A stretch of DNA of 64,000 nucleotides from DAHUXT01 sp036273675 (GCA_036273675.1 DASUHD010000170.1:1-64000), one strand, 5' to 3'; shown: positions 16,171 through 25,076, numbered from the stretch's first letter. Notes: generated by a model from the sequence alone, not told the origin. Translations and numbers: made by a program.

Positions 16171-17277
16171 ATGCGAATCGCACAAGTTGCTCCATTGCAT
16201 CTTACCGTTCCGCCACAAAACTATGGCGGGACCGAACGTTGTATTTTCAATCTGACTGAGGCGCTCGTAGAGGCGGGCCATGAGGTCACGTTGTTCGCCA
16301 CTTGTGGCTCCAACACTAGTGCGCGGCTTGTATCCATGCGTGATGAGCCACTCCGCTTCAACCCGAAAGTGGATGCGACCGCACTGCATCTGGCGATGCT
16401 CCAACACGTGTATAGCCACGCGAGCGAGTTCGATGTCATCCACTCGCATCTGGACTACCTGACCCTGCCCTTTGCCACGGCATCATCTACGCCAACCGTC
16501 ATGACGCTTCACGGGCGGCTGGATGGTCCCGAAACCGTCGAGATCCTTCGGACATTTAGAGGCTGCAATTACGTCGCCATCAGCGCGAGTCAGCGTTTGC
16601 AAATTCCTGACCTCAACTGGGTCGCCACGATTCACCACGCCATCGATCTGCGTCAGATTGCGTTCCATGAGCAGCCTGGGAGCTACCTCGTCTTCGTCGG
16701 GCGCATCACGCCCGAGAAAGGGCCGGACCGAGCGATCCGCATCGCCCAGCGCGCTGGCATACCGCTCAAGATTGCCGCAAAGATCGACCCCGCCAATCGC
16801 AAATATTACGACGAGGTCATCAAGCCCATGCTCAACGACCCTACTATCGAGTTTCTAGGCCCGGTGAATGAGAAGCGCAAACTGGACCTGATGGGGAATG
16901 CGCTGGCACTGCTTGAGCCTATCCATTGGCCAGAGCCTTTTGGAATGGTCTTCATCGAAGCCCTCGCCTGCGGCACGCCTGTGCTTACCTGTCCGCATGG
17001 TTCGGTGCCGGAGCTTTTGCGCGATGGAGTAACTGGCTTCGCATGCGAGTCAGATGATGATCTCGTTGCAGCAGTCCAACGAGTGGGGCAAGTATCGCGC
17101 GCAGGCTGCCGTGAATATGTCCGGCAGAAGTTTGACATACGTGAAATGGCGTTGGAGTATGTAGAAGTCTATTCAACGATCCAACATCGCCGACGGCTCT
17201 TCGCTGTGCCTGCCGAACGGCTCGCTGAAACGGCGCGGAACCAGGGCAAACTAGATCAGAGTTCGCTTATATCATGA
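16171..17277 (+). CDS. glycosyltransferase family 4 (GT-B fold)
   Basis: This retaining GT-B glycosyltransferase begins MRIAQVAPL and has the acceptor-side motif PPQNYGGTER. The donor-binding C-terminal half shows FVGRITPEKGPDRAI, then the EX7E element EPFGMVFIE and ALACGTPVLTCPHGSVPEL. The start ATG at 16171 has AAGGAAGG just upstream; an earlier in-frame start at 16099 would add an unrelated stretch. The stop codon overlaps the next start (ATGA), so it is translationally coupled to a glycogen-debranching-type glycosidase. That pairing suggests a soluble glucan or glucoside pathway rather than surface polysaccharide, but donor and acceptor are unknown. Confidence 0.88.
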   Translation: MRIAQVAPLHLTVPPQNYGGTERCIFNLTEALVEAGHEVTLFATCGSNTSARLVSMRDEPLRFNPKVDATALHLAMLQHVYSHASEFDVIHSHLDYLTLPFATASSTPTVMTLHGRLDGPETVEILRTFRGCNYVAISASQRLQIPDLNWVATIHHAIDLRQIAFHEQPGSYLVFVGRITPEKGPDRAIRIAQRAGIPLKIAAKIDPANRKYYDEVIKPMLNDPTIEFLGPVNEKRKLDLMGNALALLEPIHWPEPFGMVFIEALACGTPVLTCPHGSVPELLRDGVTGFACESDDDLVAAVQRVGQVSRAGCREYVRQKFDIREMALEYVEVYSTIQHRRRLFAVPAERLAETARNQGKLDQSSLIS

Positions 17278-19487
17278 CCGATTCAACGCACGGCGCCTCC
17301 GACACAACGCTAAATGCCCTCGACCACGGCCTGACGACCGCCTCAGGCGAGATCAGCGACCCCTACGTCCTACGCGGCTCAGCCAGCACGACCGTTGAGA
17401 AGATAGCCCTCAAACAGGGTGAAGCTTTCATGGTGACAGATGCGCGCGGCGATATGCCCGACTCCGAACAGGAGACGGGCCTCTTCTGGCATGGAACGCG
17501 CTATCTGCGCACCTGCGATCTCTTCATCGATGGATTGCCGATGGTCACGCTCTCGCACTCCGTCTCTGATGAAGAGGGCGCCTGCCAGATTGACCTGACA
17601 AACCCTTTCTTGCCGCTGGCCAAGGAGCAGGGGATGTATCAGGGCATGATTCACCTGCGCCGCGAAATTGTGCTGCATAGCCATCAACTCGTCCAGACGT
17701 TCCTGCTGACCAGCTTCGACTCAGCGCCGGTGGAGGTACGGCTTGGCCTGAAGACCGGCGCGGACTTCTTCGACATCTTCGAGGTGCGCGGCATGGAGCG
17801 CCCCAGCCGGGGCCAACTGCAACCGCCCCATCGGGAAAACGACGAGGTAGTGTTCCGTTATGAGGGCCTCGACAGCATAGAACGCAAGACGCGCGTGCTG
17901 CTCGATCCGCCTGCCGACCACATCGTCAACGACGGGGTGTTCTGGCGGCTGCGGCTCGTGCCAAACGAGACCATCCGGTTAGAGGTGGTCGTCAATGTCA
18001 GCGAACAGTCGCTGAAGGACGCAAATACGCACACCGAAACAACCGAGAACACCTGGGAAGTCGCCATCTCACACACGGAAATGCCGGTCGTGCAGAGCGA
18101 TAACGTCTTCTTCAACCGCGTGCTGACGCGCGGCATGCATGACCTTATTATGATGTGTACTCCGACAGCCGAGGGTCTGTTTCCCTTTGGCGGCATACCG
18201 TGGTATGTCTGCCCGTTCGGGCGCGACTCGCTCATCACCAGCCTGGAGTTTCTGCCGTGGTTTCCGGAGGTAGCGCGAGGCACACTGGCATTCCTGATCG
18301 CGTACCAGGGCCAGAAGGAAGACGCCTTCACCGAGGAGGAGCCGGGTCGCATTTTGCATGAATACCGGCGCGGCGAGATGGCGAATTGCCGCGAGATCCC
18401 GTTCATTCCATACTACGGCACCATTGACGCAACACCGCTGTTTCTCATCCTGTTTGAGGCCTACATCCGCTGGACCAACGATGTGGAGTTTCTCAAGGCA
18501 AACTGGGCCAGCGCCGAGGCTGCTGCGCAGTGGATGCGGCAGTACGGCGACCGCGACGGCGATACATTCCTCGAATATGTGAAGACCTCAGAGAAGGGTC
18601 TCATTAATCAGGGCTGGAAAGACTCGTGGGATAGCGTCTCATATCACGATGGGCGGCTCAGCGAACCACCCATCGCGCTCTGTGAAGTCCAGGGATATGC
18701 CTACGCCGCGTACCGCGCTATGAGCTACCTGGCTGGTCGGCTCTCCCTGCATAAGGAGCAAGAACACTGGCGCGGCGCAGCCCAGACACTTCAGACGAAT
18801 TTCCTGCGCGACTTCTGGTGGGAGGAAGAGGACACATTCTACCTCGCGCTCGATGGCCAGAAAAACCCGTGCAATGTCGTCGCCTCGAATGCGGGCCATT
18901 GTCTCTGGAGCGGTATCGTGCCGGATGAGTGGGGCCAGCCCATTGTCAACCGCTTGCTCGGCGAGGATATGAGTACACAATGGGGCATCCGCACGCTTTC
19001 CGGCCGGGAGCAGCGCTACAACCCCATGAGCTACCACAACGGCTCGGTCTGGCCACACGACACCGCAATTGTTGGGTCAGGATTCGCGCGCATTGGGCGC
19101 AAGAAAGAGGCAGGTGACTTGCTCGGGCATCTGTACGGAGCGAGCCTCTATTATGAGGGCGCTCGTCTGCCAGAACTGTTTTGCGGCTTCGCGCGAAGGC
19201 ACGGCTTCGGCCCAACACGGTACCCCGTCGCGTGTTCCCCACAGTCCTGGGCGGCTGGCTCGCCTTTTCTGCTGCTGAGCAGCATCCTCGGGTTCGAGCC
19301 AGAAGCAGAAAAAAATCGCCTGATGCTCCGCCAGCCGATGCTTCCCGACTGGCTCGACCACTTGGAGCTGCGTGGGCTGCGATTGGGCAACCGTCACGCC
19401 CACATACGCTTCGCATGCATGGGCAAGGATACTTCTGTCACCCTCACCGGCGACACTGGCATTGATGTCCTGGTTCTGCCCGGGTAG
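17274..19487 (+). CDS. amylo-alpha-1,6-glucosidase-like glycosidase (GDE family)
   Basis: The N-terminal beta domain (about residues 30-240) matches the glycogen-debranching N-terminal family: ETGLFWHGTRYL and FMVTDARGDMP. The C-terminal half is an (alpha/alpha)6 barrel with PFGRDSLITSLEFLPW, NQGWKDSWDS, MSYHNGSVWPHDTAI and a PELFCGF end segment. Acidic residues of the barrel (for example the D of WKDS and the D of PHDT) are the likely catalytic or binding sites. The length of 737 aa is typical. It overlaps the preceding GT4 stop by 4 nt (ATGA). Relatives act on glycogen branches or smaller alpha-glucosides; neither glycogen synthase nor branching enzyme is nearby, so the substrate is open. 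Confidence 0.88.
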   Translation: MTDSTHGASDTTLNALDHGLTTASGEISDPYVLRGSASTTVEKIALKQGEAFMVTDARGDMPDSEQETGLFWHGTRYLRTCDLFIDGLPMVTLSHSVSDEEGACQIDLTNPFLPLAKEQGMYQGMIHLRREIVLHSHQLVQTFLLTSFDSAPVEVRLGLKTGADFFDIFEVRGMERPSRGQLQPPHRENDEVVFRYEGLDSIERKTRVLLDPPADHIVNDGVFWRLRLVPNETIRLEVVVNVSEQSLKDANTHTETTENTWEVAISHTEMPVVQSDNVFFNRVLTRGMHDLIMMCTPTAEGLFPFGGIPWYVCPFGRDSLITSLEFLPWFPEVARGTLAFLIAYQGQKEDAFTEEEPGRILHEYRRGEMANCREIPFIPYYGTIDATPLFLILFEAYIRWTNDVEFLKANWASAEAAAQWMRQYGDRDGDTFLEYVKTSEKGLINQGWKDSWDSVSYHDGRLSEPPIALCEVQGYAYAAYRAMSYLAGRLSLHKEQEHWRGAAQTLQTNFLRDFWWEEEDTFYLALDGQKNPCNVVASNAGHCLWSGIVPDEWGQPIVNRLLGEDMSTQWGIRTLSGREQRYNPMSYHNGSVWPHDTAIVGSGFARIGRKKEAGDLLGHLYGASLYYEGARLPELFCGFARRHGFGPTRYPVACSPQSWAAGSPFLLLSSILGFEPEAEKNRLMLRQPMLPDWLDHLELRGLRLGNRHAHIRFACMGKDTSVTLTGDTGIDVLVLPG

Positions 19488-19717
19488 TCGGTCTCTCGCT
19501 CTCACTTTCGGCGCGCCCGGCGCTTTCACGCATCTGGCTTTCCAACGAGAAGCCAGGGAGGCCAACCGGCAATTTTGCCTACTCCGTCATCAAGTGGCTC
19601 CAACCAGCGGCAAGAGCCTGCCTTCACCGCGCCTGCTGTGCTATTCTTTCCACGAACAGTGTTTGGCGATGCCCCCGGATTTGACCATGTGCGCGTGTGG
19701 TGGAGGAGGCTCATAGC

Positions 19718-20743
19718 ATGACGGCAACACAGCCCCTGGCTCCCGATCAGGCTCTTGTAGAAGAAGTTCAGGAATTTCAGGATAGAACCTCTACCCAGCC
19801 CTCGCGCTCCAACAGGCCATTCCTAGCACGCATACCCTGGTATGCCTGGGCTGGCGCCGCGCTCAACGTGTCCGCGTGGGTGATGTCATGGGCGCGCATT
19901 GGCGAGTGGGATGGGCTGACCATCAACGGCCAAACCTACCTCGGTGCGCACATCCACCTGTGGGCGTACACATTCTTTCCCATCTGGCTGGGATTCATCC
20001 TCGCACTGGACGGCGTCAACGTCGCTCAGAGTGGATCGTCGCCGTTGACACGCGACTGGCGTGGCTTCGTCCTGCTGTTTCTGCTTTCAATCCCGTTCTG
20101 GTGGGTGTTCGAGATTCTCAACATTCCCGTACAAAACTGGCGCTATTTCTTCGACCATCCAATCAATACCAACACACTTTCCGGCTGGATCGAGTATCAC
20201 ACGATCTCATCCCTTTGCTTCAGCACAGTGCTGCCAGCGGTGCTCGAAATCGCCGAGATTCTTGCTAGTTTTGCCTGGTTGCGCCCGCGCCTTGCGCCGC
20301 ATGATCCTGGCCCAAAGGTCAAAGTATCCACAGCGATCTTTCTGATGCTGATTGGCATCGCCGGTCTCATCTTACCCTTCGCTGCTCCGTATTACGCCTT
20401 TGGCCTGCTCTGGGTCGGCGTAACATTCCTGCTCGATCCAATCAATAACCTGGCGCGCACCAAATCGGCGTTAGGCCACCTGCTCGCGGGCGACTGGCGC
20501 TTCTTCGTGCTGATGCCGCTGGCGGCGCTTTGCTGCGGCTTCTTCTGGGAGATGTGGAACTCGCAGGCGCTACCGAAGTGGATATACACCATTCCACTGA
20601 TCGAGAGCTGGCATATTCCCCATATCTTCGAGATGCCAGTGATCGGCTACTCCGGCTACCTGCCGTTCGGCATCGAGCTTTTCGTGATGTATCAGTTCGC
20701 ATTGCTGCTGCTGCGACGGCGCAAGGACGTTCTCACGTTTTAG
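19718..20743 (+). CDS. conserved polytopic membrane protein with two-fold internal repeat
   Basis: About eight or nine hydrophobic segments are predicted over 341 aa. The two halves carry a related signature. In the first, near residue 126, WWVFEILN is followed by NWRY. In the second, near residue 273, FFWEMWN is followed by KWIY, and then FEMPVIGYSGYLPFGIELF. The recurring aromatic-Glu-x-x-Asn then Trp-x-Tyr pattern implies gene duplication within the family. I recognise the motif style from uncharacterised membrane proteins but cannot name a function. GGAGGAGG lies 8 nt before the ATG at 19718. It follows the GT4/glycosidase pair on the same strand after 230 nt and its 3' end overlaps the convergent NiCoT gene by 11 nt. 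Confidence 0.8.
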   Translation: MTATQPLAPDQALVEEVQEFQDRTSTQPSRSNRPFLARIPWYAWAGAALNVSAWVMSWARIGEWDGLTINGQTYLGAHIHLWAYTFFPIWLGFILALDGVNVAQSGSSPLTRDWRGFVLLFLLSIPFWWVFEILNIPVQNWRYFFDHPINTNTLSGWIEYHTISSLCFSTVLPAVLEIAEILASFAWLRPRLAPHDPGPKVKVSTAIFLMLIGIAGLILPFAAPYYAFGLLWVGVTFLLDPINNLARTKSALGHLLAGDWRFFVLMPLAALCCGFFWEMWNSQALPKWIYTIPLIESWHIPHIFEMPVIGYSGYLPFGIELFVMYQFALLLLRRRKDVLTF

Positions 20744-21800
20744 CAGGCGTTACCTCGATCTCCTCATACTTCTTCACTCTGTAAATGAGGGTGGAGACGA
20801 GCCAGCTCACCAGCAGAATCGCAATGATGAAAAAGCCGACATTGCCCAGGTCGAGCGTATTGTTGACAAAGTTCCAGAACGGGCCGCCAAGATTAAGTTC
20901 ACCTGAGACCACCTGCAACACCTCGATGGCGCCGACGACGACCGCTACCAGCACCGAGATCAGCGTAATGTTCAGGTTATAGTACAGCTTGCGCACCGGC
21001 TTCACAAACGCCCAGCCGTACGCGCCCAGCATCAGCACGCCATCTGTCGTATCGGCCAGCGTCATGCCCGCGGTAAAAAGCAGCGGGAAGACCATGATGA
21101 AGAGAAAGGGGACACCCTGCTGCGCCGAGATGGCCGAGAGCGCCAGCAGCCCTACCTCGCTGGCGGTATCGAACCCCAGCCCAAAGAGGAAGCCGACCGG
21201 ATACATTAACCAACTATCATGCACGAAGCGAAACAACGGACGGAAGAACCGCCCCAGCAGTCCACGCTGCGCCAGAAAATCCTCGATCTTCTGCTCGTTA
21301 TACTCACCCCCACGGGTGACACTGCGAAACGTCTTGAAGATGTCGATGAGGATGACGATATTGAGCGCGGCAATCAGAAAGAGAAAAACAGCGGAGACGC
21401 TCGTCCCGATCAGGCCACCAACAGCCTGAAAGGTGGGCATTTCCTTCTGCACAAAGAGCGAGGCGGCGGCCAGCAGTGCGCTCAGCAGAATCACAATCGT
21501 CGAGTGGCCGAGTGAGAAGAACGTTCCCACCGCGACGGGGCGCTTGCCATCCTGCATCAATTTGCGGGTGACATTGTCAATCGCCGAGATATGGTCGGCG
21601 TCTACGGCGTGACGCAGCCCCAAACCATACGCCACAAACCCAAGCGTGATGAACCGGGGGTCATTGAGCCTCACTGACGCCAGCACCGCCAGCACCCAGG
21701 CGACGATGTTCGCCGCGATCAAGACGGCGTACATGGCGAAGATGCGTGTCCGCAGGCCCGAATCGCCGGTGCGAAGCACGCGCCAAAGCCCCGAGAACAT
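20733..21800 (-). CDS. nickel/cobalt permease of the NiCoT (HoxN/NixA) family
   Basis: This polytopic importer of Ni2+ or Co2+ has the essential helix II motif RHAVDADHISAIDN, with His64, Asp69 and His70 as the HX4DH metal ligands. Further family signatures are SLGHSTIV, LFGLGFDTASEV and LADTTDGVLMLGAYGWAF. The length of 355 aa with eight or so helices is as expected. The ATG at 21800 is preceded by AAGGAGG at 5 nt; longer in-frame starts up to 22016 are unlikely. A Fur-family regulator gene ends 182 nt upstream on the same strand, and a candidate promoter lies between them, so metal-responsive control is plausible. No urease or hydrogenase genes are in the window to reveal which metal is used. 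Confidence 0.92.
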   Translation of the reverse strand: MFSGLWRVLRTGDSGLRTRIFAMYAVLIAANIVAWVLAVLASVRLNDPRFITLGFVAYGLGLRHAVDADHISAIDNVTRKLMQDGKRPVAVGTFFSLGHSTIVILLSALLAAASLFVQKEMPTFQAVGGLIGTSVSAVFLFLIAALNIVILIDIFKTFRSVTRGGEYNEQKIEDFLAQRGLLGRFFRPLFRFVHDSWLMYPVGFLFGLGFDTASEVGLLALSAISAQQGVPFLFIMVFPLLFTAGMTLADTTDGVLMLGAYGWAFVKPVRKLYYNLNITLISVLVAVVVGAIEVLQVVSGELNLGGPFWNFVNNTLDLGNVGFFIIAILLVSWLVSTLIYRVKKYEEIEVTPAKT

Positions 21801-21859
21801 CGTTGCCTCCTTCATACACCTCGCGCCGCTTACAGAACGCGTGCCGATTGTCTGGATAG

Positions 21860-21889
21860 AGGATAGCAGTAGACTGTGGCTTGTTGCAA
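21860..21889 (-). promoter_or_regulatory. candidate promoter of the NiCoT gene with a Nur-box-like half site
   Basis: On the minus strand TTGCAA (21889-21884) and TATCCT (21865-21860) are 18 nt apart. TTGCAA is also the half site of the Streptomyces nickel-regulator box (TTGCAA-N5-TTGCAA). The second half here is imperfect and spaced by 4 nt. Confidence 0.35.
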
Positions 21890-21982
21890 CTCTTCGCATC
21901 TGCATACGTTCGCAGGTAACACAGGCAGAGTGAGTCGGTTCTATCTTCTCATTGGCTTGGGGAAAATCGGATGCGGCGGCGC

Positions 21983-22447
21983 TCAGCGATCCTTGTTTGC
22001 CCGCGCGGCCTGGCATTCACGGCAGATCCCGAAGAGCGCGAGGTGGCGTGCATTGGTGAGGAAACCATAGTCGCGCAAAATGCTCTCATGCACAGGCTGA
22101 AGCGCGACATCATCGACCTCGAGCACGGCGTGGCAGTGCTCGCAGACGAGATGATGGTGGGGGGCGTCACCCACAAGCTCGAAGAAGCTCACACCGCTCC
22201 CAAAGTCCGTCTGTGCAACCATGCCAATCGAGATGAGCAGATCGAGCGTGCGATAAACCGTCGCAAGGTTGATCGCTGGGTAGCGCGCCGCCGCCCATTG
22301 CAAAATCTCATCCGCGGAGATATGCCCGCTATGGGCAGCCAGCGCATCAAGCACAATCAGCCGTTGTGGCGTCACCCGCAAGCCCTGATGGCGAAGGCGC
22401 TCTACATACGATGGTTCTGACTTTGCGCCCGGCTGCCTGGCATCCAT
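21983..22447 (-). CDS. Fur-family metal-dependent transcriptional regulator
   Basis: The N-terminal winged helix contains GLRVTPQRLIVLDAL, AADEILQW-like spacing and the recognition segment NLATVYRTLDLL. The dimerisation domain carries the metal site HHHLVCEHCHAVLEVDD and a second CxxC in ICRECQ, the pair that forms the structural zinc site. At 154 aa it is full length. The family includes Fur, Zur, Mur and Nur; the adjacent nickel/cobalt permease on the same strand favours a nickel- or zinc-sensing role but does not prove it. AGGA precedes the ATG. It probably represses the neighbouring transporter from a site in the intervening 182 nt. Confidence 0.9.
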   Translation of the reverse strand: MDARQPGAKSEPSYVERLRHQGLRVTPQRLIVLDALAAHSGHISADEILQWAAARYPAINLATVYRTLDLLISIGMVAQTDFGSGVSFFELVGDAPHHHLVCEHCHAVLEVDDVALQPVHESILRDYGFLTNARHLALFGICRECQAARANKDR

Positions 22448-22833
22448 GTACTATCATCCTGTTCCACATACAAGGAGCGTGACGCATCGCAGCTATCATG
22501 AGTACCAGTGTACCCGAATACCTTCCAACACGAGCTTTCATGAATTTCAACTCCCAGTATGAGCCGAACTTCGTTTAGACGCAAGCGACCCGCCCGCGCC
22601 AGACATGCGGTGTGCGACTCAGCCATCCTGCGTAGATGTGAGCTATCTCATAGGCCGCGAGGAACATTTCGCCGCACTCTATGCGTAGTTACCGGTGAGA
22701 GGCGATGAGCTTATCGTCGCCAGCTTCTTCCACTAGAGCGTCTCTGGCAGAAACGTCAGCCAATGGCTAATGCGACGGGGCCGCTGTGGTAGTATATGGG
22801 CGGAATCCTGGGAGGAAGTAGAGGTCATTCGGC
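22448..22833. other. intergenic region between fur-like gene and ribF
   Basis: This 386-base divergent gap contains no credible gene. A near-palindrome GAGTACCAGTGTACCC lies at about 22499-22514, upstream of the Fur-family gene. TAGTATATG just before ribF may be a -10 region without a clear -35. No FMN riboswitch was recognised. Confidence 0.45.
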
Positions 22834-23823
22834 GTGCAGTATGTTTTCACTCTGCCAGAACATCGGCAGTCAGCGGTCGTGGCCGTCAGCGCATTTGACG
22901 GGATACATGTTCGACACCAGCGTTTGCTGGCCGAGACAATCACTGCCGCCAAGCAGCTCGGTATAGCGCCGCTTGCGCTACTTCCCTGGCCACCCGTACT
23001 GGCTGAGCCAGGCGAGATGAATGACCAGGCACGCGATGGCCTGCTGACGACCCTTGATGAGCGGCTTGCCCTGCTCGCGCGGATGGCGCCCGAAGCGCAG
23101 CAAGTGGTACTTGCAGCAGACGCGGCGGAACCGTGGTCACCCGCGTCGCTGGCCGAACGTATTATGAACGGTTGGGATGTGCGAGGCCTAGTGATAGACT
23201 CGTCGGCAGACGAAGCGCTTTGTGGCATGCAACTTGCCGACGTAGTCCGCCAACACGGGGTGGCAGTTATCGCCCTTCCCGATGAAGCAGCCGCAGCGCC
23301 GTTGGGCGCGCAGATTCGCGACGCCGTCGCTGAGGGGCGTGTCGCGGAGGCAGCGCAACGCCTGACCTATGAGTATGCGCTTTCGGCAGAAGTTGTCGGC
23401 GGTGATCGACGGGGACGGTTGCTCGGCTTCCCGACGGCGAATCTGCGTGTCGACGCCAACAAGCTCTTGCCCGCTAATGGCATCTACGCCGTTCGTGTGG
23501 GGCTGCCTGGTGACCCGTGCGCATCGCGTCCGGCGGTGGCAAGTGTTGGCGTTCGCCCGACATTCGGCGATCACAATGCGCGCCTGGTTGAGGTACACTT
23601 GCTCGATATGAGCATGGATCTCTATGGAGTGCGCATCACGACGACATTCGCTCAATGGCTGCGATCAGAGGAACGCTTTGACACGGTCGAGGCGCTGATT
23701 CGCCAGATGTCGGAAGACGTCGCACAGGCACGGATGTGTCTTGGGGCTATTCATCAGGCGTCGGAGAGCGGCGAGGGGCCACTTCGACCTCAAGCCATGC
23801 ATCAGGGTGATGCCCATCCGTGA
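22834..23823 (+). CDS. ribF: RibF-type riboflavin kinase with degenerate FMN adenylyltransferase domain
   Basis: The C-terminal riboflavin kinase domain (about residues 185-305) is well conserved: GDRRGRLLGFPTANL, NGIYAVRV, SVGVRPTFG and VEVHLLDMSMDLYG. It should phosphorylate riboflavin to FMN. The N-terminal nucleotidyltransferase half is altered. The family GNFDGVHLGH reads SAFDGIHVRH, so the Gly of HxGH is Arg, and the region that normally carries the G-x-D-F-x-F-G motif reads VIDSSADEALCGMQ. FAD synthesis by this protein is therefore doubtful. The start is GTG at 22834 with GAGG 9 nt upstream. It is followed closely by fhaA, fhaB and rodA on the same strand. An earlier ribosome-binding site GGAGG is also present. 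Confidence 0.82.
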   Translation: MQYVFTLPEHRQSAVVAVSAFDGIHVRHQRLLAETITAAKQLGIAPLALLPWPPVLAEPGEMNDQARDGLLTTLDERLALLARMAPEAQQVVLAADAAEPWSPASLAERIMNGWDVRGLVIDSSADEALCGMQLADVVRQHGVAVIALPDEAAAAPLGAQIRDAVAEGRVAEAAQRLTYEYALSAEVVGGDRRGRLLGFPTANLRVDANKLLPANGIYAVRVGLPGDPCASRPAVASVGVRPTFGDHNARLVEVHLLDMSMDLYGVRITTTFAQWLRSEERFDTVEALIRQMSEDVAQARMCLGAIHQASESGEGPLRPQAMHQGDAHP

Positions 23824-23843
23824 TGGGAGAGGACTCATTTATT

Positions 23844-24626
23844 ATGGGCATTGTCGGTAAGTTCGAATCTGCCATGCGCGGTCTGGTTGAGGGGACATTT
23901 GGCCGCTTGATTCGGACCTCGCTACAGCGCGACGAATTCGGTCCCCAGGTTGAGCGTGCGATGGAGAGCCACCTGCGTGGCAGCCCCAATGGGCGCGAGG
24001 CGCCGACGCTCTACGACATTTACCTGAGCATCAAAGACTTCGGTGAATATGGGAAGGACACCAGGCTGGCTCAGGAGTTGTCCAACCAGTTGGTGCAGAT
24101 GGCGCGTGAGCGCAACTACTGGCTGGAGCGCAACCCGGTCATCCGGTTCCACGAGGATCCGCATGTCATCACCGGGCAAATGCGGGTGACATCCTATATC
24201 CTCGATGAGGAGGATGCGCCGCCATCCGGTGTGGCTAGCATGGATGAGACGCGCTCGATTGCGCCAGCCGAGATTCAGCAGCTCAACGACGAAATTGCCC
24301 GCGAGCAGGCGCGCAATCAGGCTGATGTTGCGCTGCCACCGGCATGGCTGACACTCTTCCGCCCCACACGCGGGCAGCCCATGCGTCTGCTGACTTCTCC
24401 CATTCACATCGGCAGGCATCTTTCCAACGAAATCATCGTCAATGATAAACGTGTCTCGCGCCACCATGCGGAGATTCGCTACGAGCGCGGGCAGTTTGTG
24501 CTGTATGATCTCAGTTCGACGAATGGAGTCAAGATCAACGGGGTGCCGACCCGCCAACCCGTACCCTTGCGCAACAATGATTTGATCACCGTGGGCAGCC
24601 ACGAGTTCGTCTTCCAGCGGAGGTAG
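23844..24626 (+). CDS. fhaA: FhaA-like protein: DUF3662 plus C-terminal FHA domain
   Basis: An N-terminal DUF3662 domain (starting GIVGKFESAMRGLVEGTFG, residues 2-125) and a variable linker lead to a C-terminal FHA domain. The FHA phosphothreonine-binding residues are visible in IGRHLSNEI, VSRHHAEI and LSSTNGVKING. FHA domains read phosphorylated Thr made by Ser/Thr kinases. In Actinobacteria FhaA acts with FhaB, RodA and PknA/B in cell-wall control. I start at the ATG at 23844, where the conserved region begins; a GTG at 23820 overlapping the ribF stop would add eight residues. fhaB follows after 6 nt. No kinase or phosphatase gene is in this cluster. Confidence 0.9.
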   Translation: MGIVGKFESAMRGLVEGTFGRLIRTSLQRDEFGPQVERAMESHLRGSPNGREAPTLYDIYLSIKDFGEYGKDTRLAQELSNQLVQMARERNYWLERNPVIRFHEDPHVITGQMRVTSYILDEEDAPPSGVASMDETRSIAPAEIQQLNDEIAREQARNQADVALPPAWLTLFRPTRGQPMRLLTSPIHIGRHLSNEIIVNDKRVSRHHAEIRYERGQFVLYDLSSTNGVKINGVPTRQPVPLRNNDLITVGSHEFVFQRR

Positions 24627-24632
24627 CTTCGG

Positions 24633-25076
24633 TTGGATACTTATACTGTTTTGCTCGTTCTGCGCATCGCACTGGTTGCCATCCTCTATCTGGTCATCTT
24701 GAGGGTTGTCGCGGTGGCGCGCCGGGAGATGAAACTGGTGGAGCGCGCGCCCGCGTCAGTGACGCGCGGCAAAGACATCGTGGGCCATCTTGTCGTCATC
24801 GACAGTGGTTCGACTGCGCTGCGTCCCGGCGCGCGTCTGGATGTCGAGCCAATCACCACGATTGGGCGCTCTCCCACCAACACCATCGTGCTGGACAGCA
24901 CCTTTGTCTCCACCGAGCACACCCGCATCCTCTTCAGGGATCGCTCGCTCTGGGTCGAAGATATGAGCAGCCGCAATGGCACCCTGGTGGATCAGAACCG
25001 CATCACTGAGGCGGTTGCAGTGACACCCGGAACCATCCTTCAGGTGGGCGATGTTCGCTTCAAGTTCGCCATTTAG
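24633..25076 (+). CDS. fhaB: FhaB-like membrane-anchored FHA protein
   Basis: One N-terminal transmembrane segment (about residues 5-28) is followed by a short basic linker and an FHA domain with IGRSPTNTI, VSTEHTRI and MSSRNGTLVDQN, the phosphothreonine-recognition loops. The size, 147 aa, and order match actinobacterial FhaB, which sits in the membrane and binds phosphorylated partners during growth and division. The start is TTG at 24633, supported by GGAGG 9 nt upstream and by the position of the membrane segment. The gene is tightly linked to fhaA (6 nt) and to rodA (29 nt), so the three are almost certainly co-transcribed. Confidence 0.88.
   Translation: MDTYTVLLVLRIALVAILYLVILRVVAVARREMKLVERAPASVTRGKDIVGHLVVIDSGSTALRPGARLDVEPITTIGRSPTNTIVLDSTFVSTEHTRILFRDRSLWVEDMSSRNGTLVDQNRITEAVAVTPGTILQVGDVRFKFAI

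Noticed and set aside
19534..19556. 7-bp hairpin after the debranching-type glycosidase
   Set aside because: No T tract and a 9-nt loop; too weak to call a terminator.
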